A DNA stretch of 64,000 nt from Bacillota bacterium (GTDB lineage: Bacteria > Bacillota > Ch66). The position numbers were made by a program, and so were the translations under genes. The DNA lies in the NCBI GenBank assembly GCA_013178045.1, contig JABLXP010000002.1, forward strand, positions 62,001 to 126,000. The letters are read 5' to 3'. Of this stretch, positions 34,949 to 43,767 are shown in pieces. The notes beneath the pieces were generated by a model. That model searched no databases, had not been told where the DNA came from, and saw nothing but the letters and a program-made list of their open reading frames with translations. The stretch's first letter is position 1; each line of letters opens with the position of its first letter.

Positions 34949-36236
34949 TTTAGTGCTTACGGGCTGCTGGGGCCGGCGGGAGGTAGATGAACAGGCCTTT
35001 GTGCTGGCGATCGGGCTTGATAAAGGCAGGGAAAATCAAATTTTAGTGACTTACCAGATTGCCATCCCCCGGATCATGGGCGGTGGTGGAGGTGAAGGTA
35101 GAAGTACGGGTGGTGGTAGTGGTAGTGGCGATAATAATAAACCCGTCCTGGTGACCTCGATTGAGTCGCCGTCGCTGTTCGTCAGTATTGATATGGTCAA
35201 TACCTATATCCACCGGCGGGCTTCACTGATGCACACCAAGGCGATTGTAGTTTCCGAGGAACTGGCCCGAGAAAAAGGGGTGGGAACATGGGTGCCTGGC
35301 CTGCTTCGTTTTCGGGAAGCCCGCCGGGATGTCCTGATCATGGTGGCCCGAGGATCTGCCAAAGATTTTATCGAAAACAATCAGCCAATGTTAGATAAGA
35401 ACGTCAATAAGTACTACGAACTTTTAAGCTTCAGTCAATATTACACCGGCTTTATTCCCCGTAGTTGGCTGTACGATTTTGCCAATGCCATCAAATCAAA
35501 GGGTGAAAACCCGGTGGCCATTCTGGTCGGGGTGAACCGCACCAGGGAAGAGGCGTTATCTCATGATACTTCTCAGGCTAGCGGCCCGGGCAAGCGGCCA
35601 GGCCAGGCAGATGAGCAGAGCGCCGAGAAACAGTATGTGTCTGAGGGATCATACCTGGCGGGTGACTTACCCCGAACAGGAGGAAACAAGGTAGAGTTTA
35701 TGGGCAGTGCGGTCTTCAAAAAGGACAGGATGGTCGGGACGATTAACGGGGATGAGACGATTGTGCTGATGATGCTGCGCGGGGAGTTTCGCCGGGGATT
35801 TATCAGCTTGCGTGACCCCAGGCAACCCGATATGGTTATTCCCCTCGATGTTACTTTGGGCCGGTTACCCTTGGTGAAGGTGCGATTGGTAGATGGACGG
35901 CCAGAGATTCAAGTAACTCTCCAAATTGAGGCAGATATTTTAGGGGTGCAGAGTGGGATCAACTACGCTGATCCCGAACTGATCCCGGAACTGGAACAGG
36001 CTTTTTCCCAAAAAATTGAAGACCTGGTGCGCAAGCTGATCGCGCGGTCCCAAAACGAATTTGACGCGGATATTTTTGGGTTTGGTAATAAGGCCGCACG
36101 CTTGTTTTGGACGTGGGATGAATGGGAGCGCTTTGACTGGCCAAGTAAGTTCCGTACGGCGGAAATCAAGGTGGCGGTGAAAACCCGGATCCGTCGGACC
36201 GGTCTGCAGATCAAGACAATGCCGCTAAGAGGGTGA
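34905..36236 (+). CDS. Germinant receptor lipoprotein subunit C (GerAC-type)
   Basis: A 443-residue lipoprotein. The signal peptide ends in the lipobox LVLTGC (Cys near residue 21), followed by the family start WGRREVDEQAFVLAIGLD. A Gly/Ser-rich insert (about 55-75) interrupts the N-terminal domain, and the three-domain GerAC core follows with SPSLFVSIDMVNTYIHRRASLMHTKAIV. It starts at GTG 34905 and overlaps the end of the frameshifted B gene by 44 nt. Confidence 0.92.
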   Translation: MRQWMVISLLAILLSLVLTGCWGRREVDEQAFVLAIGLDKGRENQILVTYQIAIPRIMGGGGGEGRSTGGGSGSGDNNKPVLVTSIESPSLFVSIDMVNTYIHRRASLMHTKAIVVSEELAREKGVGTWVPGLLRFREARRDVLIMVARGSAKDFIENNQPMLDKNVNKYYELLSFSQYYTGFIPRSWLYDFANAIKSKGENPVAILVGVNRTREEALSHDTSQASGPGKRPGQADEQSAEKQYVSEGSYLAGDLPRTGGNKVEFMGSAVFKKDRMVGTINGDETIVLMMLRGEFRRGFISLRDPRQPDMVIPLDVTLGRLPLVKVRLVDGRPEIQVTLQIEADILGVQSGINYADPELIPELEQAFSQKIEDLVRKLIARSQNEFDADIFGFGNKAARLFWTWDEWERFDWPSKFRTAEIKVAVKTRIRRTGLQIKTMPLRG

Positions 36237-36277
36237 AACTTGTCCCGCCTGTATTTAGCTTCGAGGGAGGAGTTACC

Positions 36278-36460
36278 TTAAGGATAGAGAGAAGAAAACC
36301 AGAGCAGCATCGGGACAATCACCGCCGCAATGGCAAGCAAAAACACGCCGATGGCACCCCGATAATTCTTTTTTTGCCAGACCCAATAGCCAAAGCTGCC
36401 TGTATAGACCCCTACGGCCAGACAGAACAGGGCGATGAAAATTGTCATGAAAATTTGCAT
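36278..36460 (-). CDS. Small two-helix membrane protein, unknown function
   Basis: A 60-residue protein on the minus strand with two hydrophobic helices (about 5-24 and 37-56) separated by a basic loop WQKKNYRG. GGGGGG lies 6 nt before the ATG. No family is recognised; the clear ribosome site and amphipathic layout support a real gene over an antisense shadow. It is convergent with the gerAC-type gene. Confidence 0.6.
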   Translation of the reverse strand: MQIFMTIFIALFCLAVGVYTGSFGYWVWQKKNYRGAIGVFLLAIAAVIVPMLLWFSSLYP

Positions 36461-36584
36461 GAATGGCCCCCCAGATCACTTAATTTTTAATTTTTTGATT
36501 AGTCTTTTCCGCTTTTTTACTATTATTCTCTTTAACGTCTCGACTTCGGTGCGTTTTTTAACGAAGCCGATTTTCTTGTTGTTA

Positions 36585-36613
36585 TCGACTATCAGTTTTT
36601 CTTGTGCTATAAT
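36585..36613 (+). promoter_or_regulatory. Candidate sigma-A promoter of the tRNA nucleotidyltransferase operon
   Basis: TCGACT (36585-36590), 17-nt spacer, perfect TATAAT (36608-36613). The -35 is weak. It lies about 30 nt before the TTG start at 36644. The rest of 36461-36584 is AT-rich with no gene. Confidence 0.5.
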
Positions 36614-36643
36614 GCTCTTGATTACGACCAGGAGGAACCTGCT

Positions 36644-39295
36644 TTGGAAATCATTGTTTCGCACAATCACCTGGATTTTGATGGCCTGGCGGCAATGGTG
36701 GCGGCCAAACGCCTGTACCCGAAGGCGGAATTAGTCCTGGTGGGTACTTTGTCTGCCAATGTCCAGCAGTTTATGTCTTTGCATAAGGATTCACTACCGA
36801 TCCGCTGGGCGAAGGAAATCCCTCTGGCTAAAGTGAAGCGGGTCATTATGGTAGATACGAAAAACCCGCGGCGGCTGGGGCCGCTGCAGGCGCTGGTTGA
36901 TGAGGGTAAGGTGGAAGTGCACGTGTTTGACCATCACCCGGCAACCGGAGACGATGTGTCGGCGGTAGTTTGCGTGGCCGAGCAGATTGGGGCGACGACC
37001 ACGCTGCTGGTAGAAAAGATTCGTCAACAAGGTTTAACCGTGACGGCCTTTGAGGCGACGATCCTGGCATTGGGCATTTATGAGGATACTGGTAGTCTGC
37101 TCTTCCCCAGCACTACCCCGCGAGACGTTCAGGCGGTGGCTTATCTTCTGGAGGCTGGCGCCAATTTAGGCGTGATCGCCAGTTTTATGGAACGACCATT
37201 GTCCGAGGAGCAAAAATTACTATTTAATCAACTGCTGAATAACGCCAGACACCAGAACATAAACGGGGTCGATGTCCTTCTGACGACGGGCTTGGCTGAT
37301 GAATACGTAAGCGGGCTCGATTTCTTGACCCACAAATTGGGAGAGATTGAGGCTTATGACGTGGTGTTTACGGTAGTGGCGATGGACAAGCGAGTGTACC
37401 TGGTGGCGCGCAGTCGGTTGGATTCAGTGCTTGTCAACGAGATCTGTGCCCGCTTCATGGGGGGCGGCCACGAAAAAGCTGCTTCGGCAACCATCAAAGG
37501 GAGAACTCTGGAGAGCGTGCTGGATGAATTACAGAGAGTATTACGCGAAAAAATCCGCCCGCCGCTCTTAGCCCGAGACATTATGTCTACGCCGGTGAAG
37601 ACGGTTCCCATGCACCTGTCTATCGAAGAAGCCGGCAAGATCATGCTGCGCTATGGGCACACGGGGCTGCCCGTGGTAGATGGCGACCGGGTGGTGGGGG
37701 TAATCTCCCGCCGCGATGTTGATAAGGCTAAACTCCATGGACTGGGACACGCCCCGGTCAAGGCGTATATGGCCAAATCGGTAATAGCGGTTGGGCCAGA
37801 GACGCCCGTGACGGAAATCCAGTACCTGATGATTGAGCACGACATCGGTCGGCTGCCGGTGATCGAGAACGGACGGATTATCGGGATCGTCTCGCGGACC
37901 GATGTTTTGCGAACTTTCCACGGCAAGGATCTGCCAGAAGACCACCAACTGCTCTATGATGGTGGTGATGGACTGTTAAACCCGACGAATGTGGCACACC
38001 TGATGGAGGAGTGTCTGCCCGGTGACTTGCATGAGCTACTGCGTGAGGTCGGTCGCCTGGCTGATGCCCAGGGTTGTCGGGTTTTTGTCGTGGGGGGATT
38101 TGTCCGTGATCTATTGCTCAAGGTCAAGAATCTGGATGTTGACCTGGTGGTGGAAGGCGATGGGCCGGCTTTTGCCCGGTTTTTGGCCGAATCACTGGGC
38201 GGTCAGGTCCGCGTGCATAAAAGATTTGGCACGGCCCAGGTTTCAATACCAAACGGATTAAAACTTGATGTGGCCACCGCGCGCGTGGAATACTATGAGT
38301 ATCCCGCTGCCCTGCCGACGGTGGAAAGCTCAAGCCTGCGCCATGATCTCTACCGGCGTGATTTTACAATCAACGCGATGGCCATTCAATTGAACGAAGA
38401 TAAATTTGGTGACCTGATTGATTTTTTCGGCGGGCGGCGTGATCTGGAACTGGGGTTAATCCGTATCCTCTACAACCTGAGCTTCGTTGAAGACCCGACG
38501 CGCATCATCAGAGCCATCCGCTTTGAACAACGCTACGGGTTTAAAATTGAGCCACAGACCCTGGAATTGGCCAAAAACGCCATGGCCAATAATTTCTTGC
38601 GGGAACTCTCTTACGAGCGGATTCGCGATGAACTGATCTTGATCCTAAATGAGCTCAGACCACTGCGCGCGCTGCGGCGACTGGCCGAACTGGGCGTGCA
38701 GCGACAGATTCTCCCCGAGGTTGAATTTGGACCGGACCTGTGGGAAATGCTGGCCCGGGTACCAACTGAATTGGACCGTTTTAAATCCCTTAAACCAACA
38801 GCTGCCGTGGAACGGTGGATTCTCTATTTTTTACTCATTGTTCACCCCGTGGGCCTGATCGGGGCTGAGGAGATTGCCCGGCGATTTCGCTTGGAAAAAC
38901 GGGCGGTTCAGGCCCTCGTGGCGGCTTTTCGCGTGGAACATCAGCTGGCCCAGGTCAGCCCGCTGTCCGTGCCGATGAGTACCCTGTACCGGTGGCTCCA
39001 CGGTTTGCCGCCGGAGGTTCTGGTCTTCCTGCTGGTTAGAGCAAAAACGTCCGTCTGGCGGCAAGTCTTCACCCGTTATCTTTACACCGAGCGCCACTGT
39101 CAGCCAACTATTAACGGTCACGATTTGATCCAAATGGGCCTGAAACCAGGTCCAGCATTTAGAAGGATTCTGGAAGCGGTCCGGGACGCCCGGCTGGATG
39201 GTCGAGTGACTAACCGCGAGGAAGAACTAGCCCTGATTAACGAGTTGTTGCGACAACCGGAAGGGAGTGTGGTGAATGCCCAGTCTAATTCCTGA
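36644..39295 (+). CDS. DHH / CBS / tRNA nucleotidyltransferase fusion (A-adding or CCA-adding type)
   Basis: An 883-residue multidomain enzyme. The order is: DHH/DHHA1 phosphoesterase-like region (about 1-310; SHNHLDFDG, MVDT, DHHPATGDD), two CBS repeats (about 312-430; ARDIMSTPVKT and VKAYMAKSVIA), then a class II nucleotidyltransferase (GGFVRD, DVDLVV, RRDFTINAMA, and EDPTRIIRAIRFEQR). Proteins of this architecture act on tRNA 3' ends; in some bacteria they add only the terminal A and a separate enzyme adds CC. The TTG at 36644 follows AGGAGG by 8 nt. The 3' end overlaps the next gene by 20 nt. Confidence 0.88.
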   Translation: MEIIVSHNHLDFDGLAAMVAAKRLYPKAELVLVGTLSANVQQFMSLHKDSLPIRWAKEIPLAKVKRVIMVDTKNPRRLGPLQALVDEGKVEVHVFDHHPATGDDVSAVVCVAEQIGATTTLLVEKIRQQGLTVTAFEATILALGIYEDTGSLLFPSTTPRDVQAVAYLLEAGANLGVIASFMERPLSEEQKLLFNQLLNNARHQNINGVDVLLTTGLADEYVSGLDFLTHKLGEIEAYDVVFTVVAMDKRVYLVARSRLDSVLVNEICARFMGGGHEKAASATIKGRTLESVLDELQRVLREKIRPPLLARDIMSTPVKTVPMHLSIEEAGKIMLRYGHTGLPVVDGDRVVGVISRRDVDKAKLHGLGHAPVKAYMAKSVIAVGPETPVTEIQYLMIEHDIGRLPVIENGRIIGIVSRTDVLRTFHGKDLPEDHQLLYDGGDGLLNPTNVAHLMEECLPGDLHELLREVGRLADAQGCRVFVVGGFVRDLLLKVKNLDVDLVVEGDGPAFARFLAESLGGQVRVHKRFGTAQVSIPNGLKLDVATARVEYYEYPAALPTVESSSLRHDLYRRDFTINAMAIQLNEDKFGDLIDFFGGRRDLELGLIRILYNLSFVEDPTRIIRAIRFEQRYGFKIEPQTLELAKNAMANNFLRELSYERIRDELILILNELRPLRALRRLAELGVQRQILPEVEFGPDLWEMLARVPTELDRFKSLKPTAAVERWILYFLLIVHPVGLIGAEEIARRFRLEKRAVQALVAAFRVEHQLAQVSPLSVPMSTLYRWLHGLPPEVLVFLLVRAKTSVWRQVFTRYLYTERHCQPTINGHDLIQMGLKPGPAFRRILEAVRDARLDGRVTNREEELALINELLRQPEGSVVNAQSNS

Positions 39296-39941
39296 TATTA
39301 CATATATGCTAATCTCGCTGCCCGCGATCGTCATCGGTTTTACCTTCCATGAATACGCGCACGCAAAAGTTGCTGATTGGCTGGGGGACCCGACGCCAGC
39401 TTACCAGGGACGCCTAACCCTCAATCCCTTGGCTCACATAGATGTGTTAGGTTTTATCCTGCTCCTGTTCGCGGGGTTTGGCTGGGCGAAACCCGTCCAG
39501 ATTAACCCCCTGCGCTTTCGAGGTGACCGCTCGCGGGGGATCATGCTGGTTTCCCTGGCTGGTCCCCTGATGAACATTGTCCTGGCCTTTATCGGAGCCC
39601 TGATTTACTACCTGGTCATTTCCAACCAGGCGATGGGAATGAGGAATCAGGTCATCGCGTTGGAGCTGCTGCGGCCACTGATCAGGATTAATGTTGTCCT
39701 GGCGGCTTTTAACCTGATCCCGGTGCCGCCGCTAGACGGTTCCAAGATCCTGGCCGGATTGTTGCCGGGCCGCCAGTCAGGTCTGTTTTATACTCTGGAA
39801 ACCCATGGAACACTAATTTTGTTGGTACTGATTGCCACCGGCGCCATTGGCTGGTTGCTTAACCCGCTGACGAATGTGATTATTAGCCTGATCAGCACTT
39901 CCGCCCACAGTCTGGCGACGGTATTACTCAAGCTGTTATGA
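39276..39941 (+). CDS. Site-2 protease family (M50) membrane metallopeptidase
   Basis: A 221-residue integral membrane protein of the short YwhC/Rv-like S2P group without a PDZ domain. The zinc motif HEYAH (near residue 25) lies in the first helix and the third ligand in NLIPVPPLDGSKIL near 148. About five membrane segments are present. The substrate is unknown. It overlaps both the upstream gene (20 nt) and scpA (4 nt), so it is translationally coupled. Confidence 0.9.
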   Translation: MPSLIPDITYMLISLPAIVIGFTFHEYAHAKVADWLGDPTPAYQGRLTLNPLAHIDVLGFILLLFAGFGWAKPVQINPLRFRGDRSRGIMLVSLAGPLMNIVLAFIGALIYYLVISNQAMGMRNQVIALELLRPLIRINVVLAAFNLIPVPPLDGSKILAGLLPGRQSGLFYTLETHGTLILLVLIATGAIGWLLNPLTNVIISLISTSAHSLATVLLKLL

Positions 39942-40663
39942 GTTACCGTGTAAAACTGGATGCGTTTGAGGGTCCACTTGACCTGCTCCTCCACTTGATT
40001 GAGAAAGAAGAAATTGACATTTACGATATTCCTATTGCCCACATCACCCAGCAGTATCTCCAGTACCTGGCAACAATGCAGGAACTGGATCTCGAGGTGA
40101 CCAGCGATTTTCTGGTCATGGCTGCCACCTTACTGGAGATCAAGGCACGTTGGCTTTTACCTTCCCCGCCAGCTTCTGGTGGCGAAGAGAACGTTCCTCC
40201 CGCGGACCCGCGGGAGGAACTGGTGGAACGGCTGCTGGAATATAAGCGCTATAAAGAGGCGGCCGAATATTTGCGGCAGCGTGAGGAACAAATGCGTCAT
40301 TGCGTACCGCGGCCGGTAACCGATATACTGGTTGCTGATGGTTTAAACCAGATGCCCCAGCTCCAGGTCTCGCTCCCAGAGTTAATCAAGGCCTTGCGGG
40401 ATGTGTTGGCCCGCATGAACCAGTCAGAGGAAGCAATGGAACTTGAGCGGGAAAAAATCACGGTCGCCCAAAAGATGGGAGAGATCCTGGACCAGATCGC
40501 CATCAACCGTCGGGGGCTGGCTTTTAGCGAATTTTTTTCTCCGCGTGCCTCGAAATTAGAGGTGGTGGTCACTTTCCTGGCTCTGTTAGAGTTGATTAGG
40601 CGCCGGCGGGTGGTGGTCCGGCAGGGGCAGCTTTTCGGGCCGATTATGGTGTACCCGGTTTGA
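39938..40663 (+). CDS. scpA: Segregation and condensation protein A
   Basis: Kleisin subunit bridging SMC heads in chromosome condensation. It has the N-terminal signature FEGPLDLLLHLIEKEEIDIYD, LVMAATLLEIKARWLLP near residue 64, and a C-terminal winged-helix domain (VTFLALLELIRRRRVVV). At 241 residues the length is typical. It overlaps the upstream protease gene by ATGA and is followed 24 nt later by scpB. Confidence 0.96.
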   Translation: MSYRVKLDAFEGPLDLLLHLIEKEEIDIYDIPIAHITQQYLQYLATMQELDLEVTSDFLVMAATLLEIKARWLLPSPPASGGEENVPPADPREELVERLLEYKRYKEAAEYLRQREEQMRHCVPRPVTDILVADGLNQMPQLQVSLPELIKALRDVLARMNQSEEAMELEREKITVAQKMGEILDQIAINRRGLAFSEFFSPRASKLEVVVTFLALLELIRRRRVVVRQGQLFGPIMVYPV

Positions 40664-40687
40664 AAAACCGAGGAGGAGAAAAACAGC

Positions 40688-41203
40688 ATGTCAGTCTTGT
40701 TCCCTGAGGAAGCGAAAGCGGCGATTGAGTGCCTGCTGTTTGTAGCAGTTAAACCGCTGAGCATTGCGGAACTAACCGAGCTGGTCGGTTTGCCAGCAGA
40801 TGATGTCCAGGAGCTGTTAGTACAGCTAGGACAGGAGTATAACCGGAATAAGCACGGGTTTCACCTGACCCGGGTCGGGAACGGTTACCGTCTCTGCACC
40901 CGACCAGAGTATTACCCGTACGTGGAAAAACTGAATAAGTCAGGACCAACCGGCCTGTCGGCGGCTGCTCTGGAGACCCTGGCCATTATTGCCTACAAGC
41001 AACCCATCACCCGGGGGGAAATTGAACTCATTCGAGGGGTCAAAGTGGACCGGTTGCTGACCAACCTGATGGAAAGGGGACTGATTAAGGAAGTTGGCAG
41101 AAAAGAGGTACCGGGACGGCCGATTCTGTATGGAACTACGGAACAGTTCCTGTGGCACTTTGGTTTGCGTGATTTGGCCGAATTACCCGAACTGGAAGAA
41201 TGA
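40688..41203 (+). CDS. scpB: Segregation and condensation protein B
   Basis: Two winged-helix domains that dimerise and stabilise ScpA-SMC. The conserved core LAAALETLAIIAYKQPITRGEIE appears here as SAAALETLAIIAYKQPITRG followed by VDRLLTNLMERGLIKEVGRK. The length is 171 residues, with GAGGAGAAAAACAGC before the ATG. A hairpin terminator starts at the stop codon. Confidence 0.96.
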   Translation: MSVLFPEEAKAAIECLLFVAVKPLSIAELTELVGLPADDVQELLVQLGQEYNRNKHGFHLTRVGNGYRLCTRPEYYPYVEKLNKSGPTGLSAAALETLAIIAYKQPITRGEIELIRGVKVDRLLTNLMERGLIKEVGRKEVPGRPILYGTTEQFLWHFGLRDLAELPELEE

Positions 41204-41236
41204 GGGTCTGACGTTAAGAAAATGTCAGGCCCTTTA
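41204..41236 (+). terminator. Probable terminator after scpB
   Basis: GGGTCTGAC (41204-41212) pairs with GTCAGGCCC (41224-41232) through one wobble, followed by TTTAG. Confidence 0.55.
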
Positions 41237-41307
41237 GTATAAACCTATAATTTGTGTGGAAACTTAGGATGCAGGATGAGACGTGTTTGACCCGGGGGTG
41301 CCGTTTG

Positions 41308-42048
41308 GTGGTCAAGGTCGTAGTGATTACGATTTTTATTCTACTGACCTTGGGGTTAATTTCCCTGATTTCCCTAGAATTCCGGGTCAGTTACCTCAAG
41401 AAAAGGAGTAACGACGAACTGATCATCACGGTTCAAGCCCTGCACGGCTGGTTGGTTTATAAGTTTGAGGTGCCATCGATCCACTGGTCTAATCAGGGTT
41501 GGATTCCCTTCTGGCACCTGGTCACAGAGTGGGAAAATCGCTGGGGTGAGCCAATCGCGGAGGAAACACTGCGCATTGAATCAAGCAAATTACGTCGGTT
41601 TTGGCCAGTCTTGAAGTATTTTTTGCCCAAATACTGGAAGGTCTTCCGCCTGTTACACGAGTTTTTTGGTGGAGTAAAACTTACACATCTGCGCTGGATC
41701 ACTGAATTTGGCAGCGATGATCCTGCTGAAACCGGGTTGACGACCGGTTGCCTGTGGGCCCTCAAGGGCTGGATCTGGGCCAACCTGTGGCGCAGTGTGA
41801 TGGTGAACGTGAGACGGCCAGTGTTTATCGTCCGGCCAATGTTTCAGTCTCCCCGGTTCAACCTGGATTTTGACTGCATATTTAAGGTGCGTTTGGGTCA
41901 TATTATAATTACTGGAATTAAAGGGGTCTGGCTCACCCATGAGCTGGGATTTTGGAAAAGTGTACATAAGGGGGTAAATTCAGATGACAGGACACCCAAT
42001 AGAAACCCTGATGAAGACTGCAATGGAAAGCATCAAGGAGATGGTTGA
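41308..42048 (+). CDS. DUF2953 membrane-anchored protein
   Basis: A protein of about 246 residues with one N-terminal hydrophobic helix followed by the DUF2953 soluble region (VPSIHW, then AETGLTTGCLWALKGW and PRFNLDFDCIFKVRLGHIIITG). Function unknown; usually encoded before ytfJ in spore formers. The frame is open from GTG 41254, but GTG 41308 has a good ribosome site (GGGGGTG) and places the helix at the N-terminus. The 3' end overlaps ytfJ by 65 nt. Confidence 0.78.
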   Translation: MVKVVVITIFILLTLGLISLISLEFRVSYLKKRSNDELIITVQALHGWLVYKFEVPSIHWSNQGWIPFWHLVTEWENRWGEPIAEETLRIESSKLRRFWPVLKYFLPKYWKVFRLLHEFFGGVKLTHLRWITEFGSDDPAETGLTTGCLWALKGWIWANLWRSVMVNVRRPVFIVRPMFQSPRFNLDFDCIFKVRLGHIIITGIKGVWLTHELGFWKSVHKGVNSDDRTPNRNPDEDCNGKHQGDG

Positions 42049-42409
42049 TGTCAACACCGTGGTGGGCGACCCGGTCGAGACGCCGGATGGTAGTGTTATT
42101 ATTCCAGTCTCGCGCGTTTCCTGCGGATTCGCCGCCGGCGGTGGTGAATATGACTCGGGAAATGCTGAGCGGGGAGGTGAGGGTTACCTTCCCTTCGGTG
42201 GTGGCAGCGGTGCCGGGGTTTCGGTTCAACCAGTCGGTTTTCTCGTGGTTGGTAACAATCAGGTCCGGCTGCTTCCTGTGGACGGCAACATGATAGTTGA
42301 CCGTTTAATTGACCTGGCTCCCCAGGTAATCAACCAAATTCAAGCGATGGTGCAAAGAAAAAATAATAACCAAAATCAACAGCCAGCGTCCATCCAACCA
42401 ACCCAGTAA
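41984..42409 (+). CDS. ytfJ: Sporulation protein YtfJ / GerW
   Basis: A 141-residue protein of the YtfJ (GerW) family, needed in Bacillus for efficient germination with some nutrients. The family sequence runs from LMKTAMESIKEMVDVNTVVG through IIPVSRVSCGFAAGGG to GVSVQPVGFLVVGN. The C-terminal 20 residues are rich in Asn and Gln. AAGGGGGT precedes the ATG, well inside the end of the DUF2953 gene. Confidence 0.93.
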   Translation: MTGHPIETLMKTAMESIKEMVDVNTVVGDPVETPDGSVIIPVSRVSCGFAAGGGEYDSGNAERGGEGYLPFGGGSGAGVSVQPVGFLVVGNNQVRLLPVDGNMIVDRLIDLAPQVINQIQAMVQRKNNNQNQQPASIQPTQ

Positions 42410-42486
42410 ACGGTTGGACTGGCAGTTCTATTTATCCGGCCACCCTCATAAGTTCTACCAGAAGACATGTCATGGGGGTGGACAGA

Positions 42487-43083
42487 ATGCTGAATGCAAT
42501 TTGGCTGGGTATGATTTTGCTGGGGATCGCGGTTGCCGCGATGAATGGGCGGATTGAAGTGGTGACCGAGGCCACCCTGAGTTCTGCCCGCCAGGCGGTG
42601 GAGGTCTGTTTTGAGTTAGTGGGGATCATGGCTTTTTGGCTGGGATTATTAAAAATCGCCGAAAAGGCAGGGCTCGTTCAGTTTCTGGCTAAGCTGGTCA
42701 GACCGTTTATGGTCTGGCTTTTCCCTAGCATCCCCGCGGATCACCCCGCGATGGGAGCGATGATTATGAATATCACCGCTAATATTCTGGGATTAGGCAA
42801 TGCCGCGACCCCCTTTGGCTTGAAGGCCATGCAAGAACTGCAGGTTCTTAACCGCCATTCCGAGGAAGCATCTGATGCCATGTGTACTTTTCTCGCCCTG
42901 AACACCTCATGCCTGACCCTGCTCCCCGCTACCATCATCGGTGTGCGAGCGGCCGCCGGTTCAATTGCTCCCACCCAGATCGTGGGGACAACCATTTTCG
43001 CCACCGCCTGTTCGATGATGGTGGCGATCATCGCGGATTATATCTTTCGCCAGCTGCATCGGTTCATAAGGAGTGGGCGCTGA
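42487..43083 (+). CDS. spmA: Spore maturation protein A
   Basis: Membrane protein required with SpmB for spore-core dehydration and heat resistance in Bacillus. It has nucleoside-recognition (Gate) domain features: GLLKIAEKAGL near residue 53 and IMNITANILGLGNAATPFGLKAM near 92. About five membrane segments. The ATG at 42487 follows GGGGGTGG; an in-frame ATG at 42472 is possible. It overlaps spmB by one base (TGATG). Confidence 0.93.
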   Translation: MLNAIWLGMILLGIAVAAMNGRIEVVTEATLSSARQAVEVCFELVGIMAFWLGLLKIAEKAGLVQFLAKLVRPFMVWLFPSIPADHPAMGAMIMNITANILGLGNAATPFGLKAMQELQVLNRHSEEASDAMCTFLALNTSCLTLLPATIIGVRAAAGSIAPTQIVGTTIFATACSMMVAIIADYIFRQLHRFIRSGR

Positions 43084-43619
43084 TGCTGGTCGAGATTCTG
43101 GAAACCGTATCCCGCTGGGCTATTCCGGCTTTGCTTCTAACGATCCCTGTTTATGCCTGTTTCCGCGGGGTGCCAGTTTACGAGACGTTTGTCGAAGGGG
43201 CGGAAGAAGGTTTCCAAACCGCGGTGCGGATTATCCCTTATTTAGTAGGCATGTTCGTGGCCATCGGTATATTTCGGGCTTCAGGCGCGATGGCCCTGGT
43301 CAGTGGCATGATGCAACCCCTGATGTCTGGATTGGGAGTGCCGGCCGAAGTGCTGCCGATGGCGGTTATGCGTCCCTTATCCGGTAGTGCTGCCCTGGGT
43401 TTGGCGACTGAACTCATTAATCATTATGGCCCCGATAGTTTCATCGGTCGGCTGGCTTCCACCATGCAGGGAAGTACTGACACCACCTTTTTTATTTTGA
43501 CCATATATTTTGGCTCAGTTGGTGTCCGTCAGGTCAGATACGCTCTGACGGTGGGACTGCTTGCTGATGTGACCAGTCTCATTGCTTCGGTCTATATCTG
43601 CAACCAGCTTTTTCGGTAA
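43083..43619 (+). CDS. spmB: Spore maturation protein B
   Basis: Partner of SpmA, 178 residues, with a Gate domain: GAEEGFQTAVRIIPYLVGMFVAI near residue 39 and MRPLSGSAALGL followed by QGSTDTTFFILTIYFG. It starts at the ATG that overlaps the spmA stop, implying translational coupling. The frame is also open far upstream, but that part reads across spmA in the wrong frame. Confidence 0.94.
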   Translation: MLVEILETVSRWAIPALLLTIPVYACFRGVPVYETFVEGAEEGFQTAVRIIPYLVGMFVAIGIFRASGAMALVSGMMQPLMSGLGVPAEVLPMAVMRPLSGSAALGLATELINHYGPDSFIGRLASTMQGSTDTTFFILTIYFGSVGVRQVRYALTVGLLADVTSLIASVYICNQLFR

Positions 43620-43703
43620 CGAACATTGGTGGTGCCGGTGTCAACCACCGGGCGGTGATGCACATGAAAATTGTGTAAAGTTTCACTAAATTATATTTGT
43701 TTG

Positions 43704-43730
43704 GAAGGAAATAGCAATATATTGTCGAAC
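43704..43730 (+). promoter_or_regulatory. Candidate sigma-H promoter with overlapping perfect Spo0A box
   Basis: GAAGGAAAT (43704-43712) fits the sigma-H -35 RnAGGAwwW completely; 11 nt later GTCGAAC (43724-43730) fits the -10 with one mismatch. TTGTCGAA (43722-43729) is a perfect Spo0A box overlapping that -10. The gene downstream is the Rossmann-MCP fusion (ATG 43768). Confidence 0.5.
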
Positions 43731-43767
43731 CCTACCAACAAGAGAATAAGAGGGAGGGTGTAGTAGG

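Noticed and set aside
42882-43082. N-terminal extension of SpmB
   Set aside because: The frame is open upstream, but that part reads spmA in the wrong frame; the ATG overlapping the spmA stop is the natural start.
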